Source: Buddleja alternifolia (lineage: Eukaryota; Streptophyta; Magnoliopsida; Lamiales; Scrophulariaceae). From it: a DNA stretch of 64,000 nt. Each line of letters starts with the position of its first letter. The first letter of the stretch is position 1. Positions 1-11,330 of the stretch are shown piece by piece. Below the pieces are notes generated by a model. That model was not told the DNA's origin, did no database searches, and was given only the letters and a program-made list of their open reading frames with translations. A program made the translations under genes and the position numbers. The stretch lies in NCBI GenBank assembly GCA_019426215.1, contig WHWC01000156.1:61999-125998 (forward strand). The letters run 5' to 3'.

Positions 1-358
1 TAGAAATCAGTTCAAAGCCTCTGCCACAACCAAATTGCATCCAACAGACACTAATATAGAAGTAATACGAAAACAAGGAAACTAAAGAAGCAAAAATTTA
101 CCAAATACAAAAGAACATATAAGGAAACAACATATCATATATTGGCACACATTAATCAAAACATAGTAGATTCATAAATCAATTTTACCCAAAGCACTGA
201 GTAAGATGTTCAGAGCATATCCTAAGCTAAAAAATGAACAATATGGTTCACAAAAAATATAGCTACATACTACACAAAGTAAAACTTTCAGATAAATATA
301 TGTAAAAAAGATAAAAGGCTATAATATATTATCCGGTAATCAAAAATAAAAATCTCAC

Positions 359-506
359 CTTCCGCCGAATCTAATACTTTGTAAGCCTAAAACACATGAA
401 ACACAAGACAAACAAACCAGAAGTGCTAAACAGCCGAAGTGTCCAATATTCTTTCTTCCTGCTCTTCGAAACTCTATAGGCTTTATATCGGTTTCCAAAA
501 ACCCTT
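359..506 (-). other. Possible internal exon of an unidentified gene
   Basis: On the minus strand a stretch of about 48 open codons ends at a good 5' splice site (GGAAG followed by GTGAGA). It encodes a basic segment (EFRRAGRKNIGHFG) followed by a hydrophobic run rich in Cys, Leu and Val that could be one membrane helix. No ATG lies in the open stretch and the upstream acceptor is weak, so the exon cannot be tied to a gene. The rest of 1-1342 shows no coding region I can support. This is a suggestion only. Confidence 0.22.
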
Positions 507-1342
507 TTTCTATATTTGATTTTTTAAAATTTCTTGTTTTTTGTTATCAAACTGAATTAATCATCACCAAACCACCGCATTATGCTGTATTGAAGACAAA
601 GAATTTCGATGATGCTTCGAATTCTCCACTAAAATGGTATATAGGAAAACCCTCAACTTTCAAACTTCCCCATATCTACAAAATCGGCTAAACTAAACTT
701 TAGTCACTTCCATTAAGCAAAATCCCAACTTGAAAATTATGAAGGAAAACAAATTTCATAAAAAAATCCCATAGTTTCTCATAACCCTATATATCAGTAT
801 AGAAAGGATACATCGAAGCAAACACCAAAAGCAAATACCATTTACTACCAAAACAGAGTACAAAAATCATTCCCAACATGGCTAAACCCATTTGCAGAAT
901 CCAAAAACACAAGAAATTCCCAACAATAAAAAAATGTTTGCAATTGCTTATCAAATACAAATACAAATACAAAAGATGCAGGTCCTCAAATTTACATACA
1001 TGAATTAATATGATATGATGAAATAGTCATTGATACTAATGTGATATAATAAGTTGTGGCTACTAAGCATTTTGCTCATTAAATTATACCACCAAAAAGA
1101 GCTAATTGTTAGAATTTACTTTACCAAATTACAATTTTGCACACCTTATAAATCTTTCATGCTCAACTATTCTCAAGTCCAAAAATACAATAAACCCTCC
1201 GATATATTTCATCAAATTGCACTCTTCAAGGGTACACGAGATCTATTATACATAAAGAGACTGCAAAAATTGATAAAGATGATATTACTCATTAAAAAAA
1301 AAAAGAACTTCTGCAGATCATGAAATCCCAAACCAAATTAAA

Positions 1343-2227
1343 TTATCTATCCTTGAAGCAATATAATCCGATTCCGACGATGATAAAGCTAACGGTTCCG
1401 GCACTGGCTGCTGCCATAGGTGGAAGAGTTGGGGCGATGGAGAGAATAACAGAGGCCGCACTTGCCAAGGCTCCGGATATAAACATAAACAGCGACTGCT
1501 TGGGTTTGCGATGGCGCATTACTTTGGCTGCTATGACCAAACCAAATCCTATGAAAGCAGTAGCCGCTAAAATAAGACTAAAATAGGTAGGACGAGTAGC
1601 CATCGCATGGCCAAGTAGCCCACCAAATGCCGATCCACCAACTCCTATCACTATATTCACCACTGTGTCACCGTAGTCGGATGTTGGGGGCAGGGCGGGG
1701 GCCGGGGGCGCGGGCGGCATGTCAATGGCTATGTGCGGAGGAGGACGTCCGATATCCACCTGCCGAGCATCACCTGCATCATCTTCAGAACGCAGGGATA
1801 TTTCCTCATCTGACCCTGCTCCATTTGTGACCGTGACAGGGATAGTTCCAGTACCATGTTCTATTCCAGCAGTCGATCTTAATTCAGAACCTTCCGGAGA
1901 AATACCCAATTCAACCTGCCCGACATTATCCCGGGTCCTACCGAGCCCCATTCTGTCCACCCATTGAGTTATATCCGGCATCATCACAATAGGGAATTCC
2001 AGGGTCGGCCTGAGACTCTCGAACATCACGGCAGGCCTTTCCAGCATCCATCTGAAAAATCTATTGTCAGAGCTTTCCACGATCCATCTGAAAAACCTTT
2101 TGGCACGAGTTTCCATGGTCAGTCTGTATGACTCGAGGAGAAAGGGGTCACAGGGGGGCAATGGATCTGGGGTTCGACGGGTAACAGTGGAGTTAGGGTT
2201 TTCCGCCAAACTCCCGGGATCTGCCAT
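1343..2227 (-). CDS. Uncharacterised plant membrane protein, single exon (294 aa)
   Basis: I do not recognise the family. The first ATG of the open frame is at 2227; codons upstream of it fall in a CTGT/CT-rich tract that looks like a 5' UTR. The N-terminal third is soluble and contains a small internal duplication (FFRWIVESSDNRFFRWMLER). The middle is acidic and then proline-rich (PPAPPAPALPP, about residues 175-185). The last 110 residues hold about four hydrophobic segments: a Gly-rich one near VVNIVIGVGGSAFGG, then YFSLILAATAFIGFGLVIAA, and two after a basic RHRKPK loop. The protein ends with a short basic tail (CFKDR). This fits a C-terminally membrane-anchored protein. No intron or frame damage is visible and GC content is well above the neighbourhood, so it is likely a functional host gene. 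Confidence 0.75.
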   Translation of the reverse strand: MADPGSLAENPNSTVTRRTPDPLPPCDPFLLESYRLTMETRAKRFFRWIVESSDNRFFRWMLERPAVMFESLRPTLEFPIVMMPDITQWVDRMGLGRTRDNVGQVELGISPEGSELRSTAGIEHGTGTIPVTVTNGAGSDEEISLRSEDDAGDARQVDIGRPPPHIAIDMPPAPPAPALPPTSDYGDTVVNIVIGVGGSAFGGLLGHAMATRPTYFSLILAATAFIGFGLVIAAKVMRHRKPKQSLFMFISGALASAASVILSIAPTLPPMAAASAGTVSFIIVGIGLYCFKDR

Positions 2228-2275
2228 TAGTGTGTCTCTGTGTCTGTCTGTCTGTCTGTCTCTCTGTGGGTGAGG
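2228..2275. repeat. CTGT/CT microsatellite in the 5' leader
   Basis: A run of CTGT and CT units lies directly upstream (on the minus strand) of the ATG at 2227, so it would be transcribed as a CAGA/GA-rich leader. Confidence 0.7.
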
Positions 2276-2365
2276 GAGCGGTGGAGAAGAAGAGAGCTCA
2301 GGGGCTTGTAGTATTAAGTAGGGTTTACCTGCTAATTTGGGATTAATTGGGTTAATAGCCCTCAA

Positions 2366-4405
2366 TTGTACAAGAAAATAACCTCCTTATAAAATGAGTT
2401 TCATTTTTTATTATTTTTATTCAATTTTATTACGAAAATACCCAAAAACCCCTCTAATAATAAACACAAATAAACTCATTTTTCCTATTATCTCTCATCC
2501 ATCTTCTGTGTCTTCTGTTTTCCCTTCTCCCCGTAAAGAAAGAAACGAAAGGAAAAATCTCTAAACCCCCAAATCCCAAATCACATGCTATAACCTCCTC
2601 CGTCGCACTGCCATCGCACCGCCGCCGGTGCTATCAATATCTTCCTTTGGCAAAAAAGATATGAGTTGTTATACTTTATATTTTGTAACTTGTGAACTTG
2701 TAAGTGTAGGAGAGAGAAAGTGTTTTTTTTTTTATTATTGTTGTTATTTGGAGCTCTCCATTTGAATCAGACTGAATCATCAAACAAGCCATTTTTGTTG
2801 GTAATCAAATTTTTGATCCTTCATGTTTTTTGCTAATTAAGTTTCAATCCTTCTAGTTCAGTTCAAATTTAATCTTCATATTTCTACTTTCAAACAGAAA
2901 TAGTTCTGATCGTTTGAAAATATTGTCTTAATAGAACTGCTAGTGTGAAATTCATGTGAGCGTTTTGGTTCCTTAAGTGTTTTACAATTTTGGTTCTTAA
3001 CTTTTGAGTCTTTTATAATTTTGGTCCTTTAAGTTTGAAATTTTTACACATGTAGTCTCTTTTTAGTGCAACTTTGTTTGCAATTAACGGAGATAGATCA
3101 AGAACTTGGATTTCATTTAACGACAAGTGAACTCCAGGGACTGAAATTGAATCAATAACAAATGAGGACCAAAAATGTATTATCGCTTTTCTGAATCGTT
3201 TAATGCATCTTTGCTTATACTTTAAGGCCGATTTCGAAGGAAAATTAATCAGCCACTGAATCCAGTTATGAGGACAGCTCAATTAAGTTCTAATATAAAA
3301 CAAGATTCAACTTTTATTTATTGTAATATTAAATTATAATTTCTCAACATTGACAAAAAAAGAAATTATATTATCCGAGAATTGAAATTATGAACTCTTA
3401 AAAATAACCTTTCTATATAGTTATGATTGTGATATTATATATGAGAATATTTCATGGTCTTTATGATATTCTCTTTGTGACAATAATGGAGTTAATAGTA
3501 ATAAATATATGGCAAAACTTGCATCTCTAAAAGTTTCGATGATAGTTTCGATGTTGTGTTACTCTGTGAACACCTTCATGGTTCATCAACAATTAAGTGC
3601 ATTATATGGAGAAATTGAAAATAATAGTCAGTTTAATCAACTTTGTGCAAGACATGAGTGAAGTGTCTAGGCTCCTCCTTTTATCTTCTTCCTCTTCACT
3701 TGATTTGTTTTCTGTTTGCCTTTTAATTTGTATGTGTAAGTCTTTCTTCGTTGAGATTCTTGACACTCTGTTGTAACTTCTTTTATTTATTGAGAAAATG
3801 CGAGAAACTAAAGAAAAGTAGTGGCTAGTTGTACCTTTGGGGTCTATTGAGTGAAGATTGTGATCTTATTATATAATGACATTGATACTTCTTTTATCTT
3901 CTTCCTCGTCAATTGAATGTAAGAATATTTTTCAAAGTTGATCGTAAGATTGTGCAATATTTTTCGAAGTTGATCGTAAGATTGTGCCTTTCATCAACTA
4001 TACGCGAATACAAATTTCTAATAACAATATAGTGTTGAAGTGTTAGAATCCATGACTGCCTTTTATCAACTACTATGCACCAAGACTTTGTGGAATTACA
4101 ACTTGCAACTTTTTCTTAGTCTCTCATATTTTGGCATGTACAAAAGACTACCCATATAAGATCACTTCAAGTGTTAAAATCAACTAAAGTATCAAAAATA
4201 GTTAACTCTTCACATATTTTACCATGTCTTTTCTATTTATAATTTATAATGAATTGTCCATAATACTCTAGAGTTAATATTAATAGATATATAACTTGCA
4301 TCTCGAAAAGATTGTGCGAAGTGATCTCACTCACCTCTTGAATATTTTCATCTCATTTTACTTAACAATTACATTAAACTATTATTCTCTTTTCTTTCAG
4401 GCATC
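2366..4405. other. Non-coding, repeat-derived stretch
   Basis: No gene is supported here. About 2940-3180 contains the phrases 'ttttggtcctttaag' and 'agggactgaaattgaa', which resemble old non-autonomous transposon sequence. A 37-bp tandem duplication (caaagttgatcgtaagattgtg) occurs around 3933-3990. The start of this stretch (near 2353, ggttaatagccctc) weakly matches the inverted sequence near 9335, so it may be the left end of an old Mutator-like element around the DUF1985 relic. Confidence 0.35.
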
Positions 4406-5626
4406 ATGACACAAACTCGATCTAGTCCAGACTCCTCCCCTCGCCCTACCCAGCGACGACGTCTAGATTTTACAGAGAGTGGGTCGGGACCCGAAAGTGA
4501 AGGAATAAGTCAGGCTCCGTCCCATATACCCCCGGTAAGTAAAAATTGTCTTTTACTCTTATTAGTATTTTAAGTTTTTATTAATATTTTTTAATAGTAT
4601 AATTCATTTGATTTGCAGTTATCTGACATTCTTAGACCTAGTTTTAAATTGAGTCATACACAACAAAACTTCAAGTGCAAGATTTCAACATATTGTAAAT
4701 TGGCGAAAGAAGTCGAATTTATTAATGAATGTTTGAGAGACCATCCCAATGGAATGAACTGGTTCAAGGAATCACAGTTTGACCATCTTTTCGAAGTTGC
4801 TCCGCATATCGAGATGTGCTTAACTCCATTATGGATTCTCTTAACCAGAAAAGTTGAAACAGAGAAGAGACACGAGATGTGGTTTGTCCTCAATGGCACA
4901 CCCATACGATACTCTCTAATGGAACATGCACTTTATCAGCGGCTTGTATTGCGCTCCAATTCCACAAGAGCATCCGGGCGGTTATGGTTTCAAAGATCGA
5001 AATTTCAAAGGAAAAACCACATTGAAAGTTGTAAGACAAAAACTTCAAGAAATGGTGATCCCACCTGGTGCAGAAGGTCAAGTTAGTAGGAGAAATCAAA
5101 GAAGTAAATCTGCTGGGAAACAGATGTCAACCTTGTTGGAAGACAAGGTGAGGATGACAGTCTAATACTTTGTGTGTTCTGTGTTTTTGAACCATACAAA
5201 GGATGGAATACATATAAGTGACTCCATACTTAGAATTATAGATGACCTCAAGTTCGCCCGCATATATCCATGGGGTAGGACTTCTTATATTCATTTGATG
5301 CTTCATGTGAAAACTTTGGACTTGGAAAGTAAATTGAATGCGCCATCTTGGTCATGTCCGGGGTTCATTTTACCTTTAAGGGTAAGAAAATTTATTTTTT
5401 AATATACCAAAAACATAATTTCTTATATAATTTGTTATTTAACAATTTCGAATGTCCATCTGTGCAGCTACTTCCGTTTGAGTGCATTTCAGCACTATCG
5501 CCAAAATTTGCTCGTATAAGGGAGGATGCCACTGGACCACTACCGAGAATTTGTAGGTGGAGTACTTTACCGAAAAAGAAGAAACAGGCTCCAACTTTGC
5601 ATCAAGTCCAACTTTGTTGCTCTTAA
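4406..5626 (+). pseudogene. DUF1985 protein relic (Ulp1-associated transposon gene)
   Basis: This is a decayed copy of the DUF1985 half of a transposon-borne Ulp1 gene. Exon 1 (4406-4534, ATG then a Ser/Pro/Arg-rich 43-codon leader) ends at GGTAAGT. Exon 2 starts at 4619 after TTTGCAG in phase 0 and carries the DUF1985 signature: DHPNGMNWFKESQFDHLF, then a segment ending RYSLMEHA. Around 4926-4940 the frame shifts, and the domain continues in another frame (ISGLYCAPIPQEHPGGYGF). A third frame is used for the part ending YPWGRTSY. Exon 3 (from 5468, LLPFECISALSPKFARIRED) follows a normal acceptor. Exon order and phase match the second copy at 10067-12475. It has at least two frameshifts and no Ulp1 part, so it is not functional. 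Confidence 0.75.
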
Positions 5627-5924
5627 CCTGTTATATATAAAACTGTAATTTCTCTATCGTATTTGTGTCAGCCTTGAGCACATTTTTATTGTGTAAGATA
5701 AAATTGTAGTTTATTGTTTCACTATTTTATAGTTTAATGGAAGTTTCTCAATGTTGGTTCTGCTTTCAATCTAGTATTGACTTTGGTTAAGTTTTGTGTC
5801 GGATGGATTGAACTTGGAAGAATGAACTAATATTCTACTTTGTGTAGGCTTCTACTGATGCTTTGAAATGTTGTCTTGCATTTACTAAAATGCTCATGTA
5901 CATTTTCAAATCTGTCTCCACGGA

Positions 5925-6620
5925 CCGGGCCGACTAGTGTACCGATCTTCCCAGTCGGCCCAGACAGAAGAGAACGATGAACACTTCTGTCTCAATCGAC
6001 CGGGCCGACTGGTCTACCGATCTTCCTAGTCAACCGAGATAAAAAAAAAATGAACACTTCTATCTCGACTGACCGGGTCGACTGGTCCACCGATCTGCCC
6101 AGTCGACCGAGATAAAAAAAGATGAACATTTCTGTCTCGACCGACCGGCCGACTGGTCTACTGATTTGTCCAGTCGGTCGAGACAGAAGTGAGATGAACA
6201 CTTCTTTCTCGACCGATCAGGTCGACTGGTCTACCGGTCTGCTCAGTCGGCTGAGACGGGAAAAGATGAACATTTCTATCTCGACTGACCGGACCGACCG
6301 GTTTATCGGTCTGTCCAGTCGGCCAAGACAGAAGTGAAAGATGAACTTCTATCTCGACCGACCGGGCCGACTGGTCTACCGGTCTGCCCAGTAAGCTGAG
6401 ACAGAAAAAGATGAACACTTCTGTCTCGATCGACCGGGCCGACCGGTCTGTCCAGTCGGCCGAGACAGAAGTGAAAGATGAACTTCTGTCTCAACCGACT
6501 GGGCCGACGGATCTACCAGTTTGCCCAGTCGGTTGAGACAGAAGTGTTCATCTTTCACTTCTGTCTCCACCGATTGGGCCGACTCGTGTATCGATCTGCC
6601 CAACCTGCCGAGAAAGATTA
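5925..6620. repeat. Tandem array of GC-rich hairpin units
   Basis: About ten units of roughly 55-75 bp. Each reads gatgaacacttctgtctcg, then gaccgaccgggccgactggt and a short spacer, then a near reverse complement ending gagacagaagt. Each unit can therefore fold into a hairpin with arms of about 20 bp. Similar single units lie at about 6798-6870, 7155-7275, 8025-8235 and 8685-8860. The open frames through the array are low-complexity by-products of the repeat (PVGPVxRDR) and are not genes. Confidence 0.8.
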
Positions 6621-7450
6621 TTTTGATTAATTAATATTATTTTATTAATGATGTTTATTATGATAAATAACAAATTAAGTTTCTTATAACGCAACGATAT
6701 GATTGATGATTTTCAAGTGATTTTTTTAGGTTTTACGGTTTAGGGTTTGGGGTTTAGAGTTCATAATAATTAAGGTTTAGGGTTTAGGATCTGACGAGAC
6801 AGAAGTGAAAGATGAACACTTCTATCTCGACCGACTGGCACATCGATTTACCCCGTCTGTCGAGAAAGATTATTTTGATTAATTAATATTATTTTATTAA
6901 TGACGCTCAGTATGATAAATAACAAATTAAGTTTCTTATAAAGCAACGATATGATTGATGAATTTTCAAGTTGCAATGTTTTTTAGGATTTAAGGTTTAG
7001 AGTTTGGGGTTTGGAGTTCATAATAATTTAATTAAAATAACGATAATGTTGATAATTATCCACACTCGGCTTGAGTCGAGCTTATATATTGAAATATGTA
7101 TACCTCACTATTTTCTCAAATGTTTTTTTTAATATATATACACATATATATATACCGATCGGCTAAACCATCCACCCGTCGGCCCGGTCGGTTGAGACAG
7201 AAGTGAGATGATCCCATACTATCTTAACCTACCGGGCAAACTGGTGTACCGGTCGGCCCAGTCGGTCGAGAAAGATTAGTATGGTTAATTAATATTATTT
7301 TATTAATGACATTTATTACGATAAATAACAAATCAAGTTTCTTATAAAACAACGATATAACTGATGATTTTTCAAGTTGTAATTTTTTTAGGGTTTAGAG
7401 TTTAGGGTTTGGGGTTTCGAGTTCAGAATAATTTAAAATAACAATAATAT
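6607..7450. repeat. Three AT-rich direct repeats with telomere-like tails
   Basis: A unit of about 165-175 bp occurs at about 6610-6775, 6862-7035 and 7268-7440. It begins gagaaagattattttgatta, passes aacaaattaagtttcttata and ends in a degenerate telomere-like run (ggtttagggtttggggttta). Hairpin units separate the copies, so the larger repeat consists of hairpin plus AT-rich block. Confidence 0.65.
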
Positions 7451-9393
7451 TGATGATTATTCACACTCAACTAGAGTCCGACTTGTACATTGAAAGAATC
7501 AATGGGTTGTTCAAGAAGTCCTTGTATTCTAATTTAATATGTATTCCTCACTATTTGTATTTTATAAGAAACTTTTCTTGTTCTTTTTCATAATAAATCA
7601 GTTGTAACCATGTGTGTTGGCAAGACTAGTAATTATATAGAGATTAATGATAAATGTATGTATATGTTCCATGATATAACTTAATTATTTATAATTTATA
7701 ACATTTAAAGATTTTACTCAATTTTGATGATTATCACTAAAAAAATCTTTTATATGAGTATGTATCATATTAATTTTATATGATTTTGTCCACATATGTA
7801 ATTAATTTGATGGTATCATATGTAATTTTATATGAGTATGTATATTTTTTTGTATATATATATAATAATGAAATAATACTAATTAGGTCTAACAATGTGT
7901 CGTGATCGATCGTCAATCATCCACAAATGTGCCTATTCGAAATTTTAAGCATTTGGAAGATTGGTATTTGGATTTACCAGTCAATCAATTTTTCCGTACG
8001 GAATTTTAGTTTATCATCTTTGATCTCTGGATCGACCGACCAGTCAGTCATGTATACCATTCTTCCCGCTAGGAATTTTATTGTATGAGCTTTTGGTCTG
8101 TGGACCAGCCAACTGGTCAGAATGATTCTCCAGTCTGCTCGGTCGAAACTTTATTCAATGAACTTTTGGTCCCTAGACCGCCCGACTAGTCAGACTGGTC
8201 TACCATTTTGCCCAATCATTCCAGACTGATTGGCACAATCTTCCCAGTTTTTTCAATTAACCAATTCAATTTTTTTCCCTTCTCCATCTCCCAACTTCCC
8301 AGTTAGCTCATTCACAATACACAAAAATATAATCAAAAGTCATAAATCATACAGATTGGGTCCCCAAAATACCTCACATATTTTTAAAAAAATGATCAAT
8401 ATGTAATTAAACGCTAAACAACTCAAAACATTTTTAAAATTATAATAGTACTTATAATTGATGTGCTCCAAATACAAGCATAATAAATATACAAAAATCA
8501 CATCAATGTACAAATATTTTTACAAAAATCATTCCCTGAGTCATCCTCTTTTTTCCTTCATTCACCGTCATATCGATAATATAAGGGAATCTCTGATATT
8601 TTCCTATAAAAACAAGAAAAATGAAGTTATTTATATTAAAAAATTAAAGAAAAATATATAAGATTTTTTTTTACAAAATTGGCTAACTGGGAAGATTGGG
8701 GCAGTCGATCGGGCAGACTGGGTAAATTGGTATACCAGTCTGATCGATCGGTTGGCCGACTAGGCAGATTGGTATACCGGTCTGTCAGTCCAGTGGACAA
8801 AATAAAATTTTGATCGGGCCGACCGGACAGACCGGGCACCGGTCGGCCCAGTACTGTTCATCGTCTTTCTCGTGAAAAAATCTGATTTTCAAATTTTGAA
8901 AGCCAAAAAAACATAAATCTTATTATTATTTTAAATTACACTATTACATATGAATATCTAGTTTTTAAACAACAAAGTTTATGTGAAAGTACAAGATTTG
9001 TGATAAAATTATCAATTTTGAAGCTTGATTTCTCAATTTTTTTGGGTATCTCTTTTTTAATATTTCTTCTCCATGTCCATTAGAAGAAGTCCAATACGCA
9101 TCAATGAAAGATGTTGGTCGAAATTTGATTGTTAATGATCAATGACAAGGGAAGAAAATAGAATGGGGTTTGATGAATTGAGTCTTTTTTTTTCTTTTTG
9201 TATTTTGGAAGGAATGTGAATTATTTATTTTTTTTGTTGGGGAGAATATTTGTTTTTACAAATATTTAATTTATCATTATTTTTATTATGATAAGGGCAT
9301 TTTAGGTAGTTCATATATTCAATAAGTGGGGAGGGCTATACACCTTGAATGAGTGAAGAAGAGGGCTAGTTTTTAAAAACAAAGTCAATTTAA
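7451..9393. other. Non-coding AT-rich stretch with scattered hairpin-repeat remnants
   Basis: No gene is supported. Diverged hairpin units occur near 8025-8235 and 8685-8860. The segment near 9320-9378 (gggctatacacc and gagggctagt) looks like the worn end of an element. Confidence 0.4.
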
Positions 9394-9446
9394 GGCTATT
9401 TGCCTAAAGCTCCCGCTAATTTGGGGGAATTTAGCAAAAAGAGTCC
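9394..9446 (+). repeat. Left terminal inverted repeat of the MULE
   Basis: Starts GGCTA and pairs with 25365-25417 at about 68% by eye. Confidence 0.5.
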
Positions 9447-9872
9447 GCTTTTGTTGTATGGGTGTAGCAAAACGAATCCACTTTTTTTTTCATTTTTGCT
9501 TTAATTTTGGACGCTTAAATAGGATTGATATGTCCATAATACCCTCAAGTAATAAAGGTGATTCTTAGGGTTTTTTTTTATTTTTCTTTTCAGTTAATAT
9601 AAATGGCCAATTACATTTTAACCCTTTTGCCCCAATACTAAAAACGCATCTAAAAATAGAACAAATTTTGTTCAGTTACAAACAACAACTCTTGTTTTTT
9701 TTTGCCTTGGCTAAAAAATTCAAAATCAAATCTGTTCTTGGCGGAAATTTTTGACGTCGGAGAAGAGAGGAGGAGAGAGCCCGCTGGAGCTGTAAGAATT
9801 TACTGAGGAACTCCACTGTAAGTATTTCTTGGTGCCTTAGATAAACACGTTCGTCTTCTTCCTTTTCCCCAA

Positions 9873-10057
9873 ATTCCATTTCGTAAGTAATTTTTGCATT
9901 TTAGGGTTTACGTGAAATCAGTTCGCGATTTTTGTAACTGTAATCTTGTTTATGTTTAGTCCTGTATTCCATTTCGTAAGCAATTTTTGCATTTTAGGGT
10001 TTATGTGAAATCAGTTAGCGATTTTGTAACTTTAATCTTGTTTATGTTTAGTCCCAT
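9873..10057 (+). repeat. 93-bp tandem duplication upstream of the Ulp1-gene ATG
   Basis: The segment beginning attccatttcgtaag and ending tttatgtttagtcc occurs twice, at 9873-9965 and 9966-10057, differing at a few positions. It lies in the leader just before the ATG at 10067. Confidence 0.8.
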
Positions 10058-10381
10058 ATTCGAGCAATGGTTGATTCGTCTTCTCCCACAAAACGCCGAC
10101 GTGTAGATGCAGTTGTTGTAGCAATGGCTGATCCTCCAACTTCGTCCACACCTTCGGTAAGTAAACTAATATATCTTGTTCCAAATTTATGGGTTGTATT
10201 AAGGTTTTTGGTGTAATTATTTGTTTCAGTGTTAGTGTGTTTATTTAAGTTTTAACAAAATTAAAGTAATAGATGTATTTGTTTCAGTTTTAATGTGGTA
10301 ATTTGTTAAGGTTTTATGGGTTGTGGGCTGTGTATAGGTTTTTGGTGTAAGACATGACATGATCAGTTTTTGGTCTAAGAC

Positions 10382-11330
10382 TGTTTCGGGATAAAAACAA
10401 ATTGAATAGGGAGGAATCAAAATGATCGATTCGAGCCCCGTGATAATTCTCCACTTAGAATTATCTAACAACCCCCGCGTTCGAGTTTGATACGCTAGAC
10501 GGTCGTTCGGACTTTAACAATTCGTCATCTTATTTAAAATTTTATTCGGACCGCAATTCTTAATTATTGATTTCAAGTATGAAAAACAGTGTGAATCAAA
10601 AGACTCAAGTCCATATAAAAATTATCTCTCAAATACTTAAATCTGACAAAAGATAATCTTATACCTACGTGAGAATCTCTCGATCGAATGTGTTGTTTTT
10701 CATTCGAACTCATCTACATCTTCTTCGAGTTCAACCCCTGCGTTCGATACGCTATTTTGTTGGTTCAAGCCTTTATAACTTAATGTTTTCGAGTTCAAAA
10801 GTGATAGATTGAAAACTCAAGTCAAGTGTACAAATTATCTATTCGATACTTAAATCTGAATAAAAGATAATTTATATCTCCATGAAAGTTATTAATTCTG
10901 AAAAATCACAGGCAAGCGATACAAGCCTTAAAAAGGCAAATGCCATCGAGTCTAATACTAAATTACATTACGGCTACTCCTAAATTATGCTATGAGCTAC
11001 TCCTACATTACGCTAAAACTACTCCTAGGACTAGAGTTAATTCTAAGAAAACGAAAATGCAGAAGTCTGATGATCTCGCCTCCTTTTTTTCTCTGTCCCT
11101 CTTGGCCGTATATATCTTGACCCTTGAGGAACCCACGTTCCTTTTCTTCGGGAACTGCCTTCAACCGTCCTCAACTGCTCTTTCAAATCTTCTCAAAGTA
11201 GCGCGTCTTTGCAGATGATTGGCTATTTGGACTTCGTTGTGGACCTAATTTCTTTCTTTTCGAATGCCTACAATTTGGGCTATTTGGGCTTTGTTTCTTC
11301 GATAGCCCAAATTATTTTATGGTGTAAACA
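10382..11330. mobile_element. Solo LTR (949 bp) in intron 1 of the Ulp1 pseudogene
   Basis: The segment begins TGTTTCGGGAT and ends GGTGTAAACA, that is TG...CA, and is flanked on both sides by the same 5-bp duplication aagac (10377-10381 and 11331-11335). Removing it rejoins the intron phrase 'gtgtaagac', which is itself repeated nearby. No internal retrotransposon sequence is left, which fits LTR-LTR recombination. An internal pair of related phrases (cgttcgagtttgatacgct and cgttcgatacgct) is seen. Orientation was not determined. Confidence 0.7.

Noticed and set aside
2600..2640. Second Helitron-like hairpin (gcactgccatcgcac)
   Set aside because: It shares 15 bases with the 42.6-kb hairpin, but no CTRR end follows.
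5992..6603. Several overlapping open frames of 60-90 codons on both strands
   Set aside because: They are by-products of the GC-rich hairpin repeat and encode only PVGPVxRDR-type periodic sequence.
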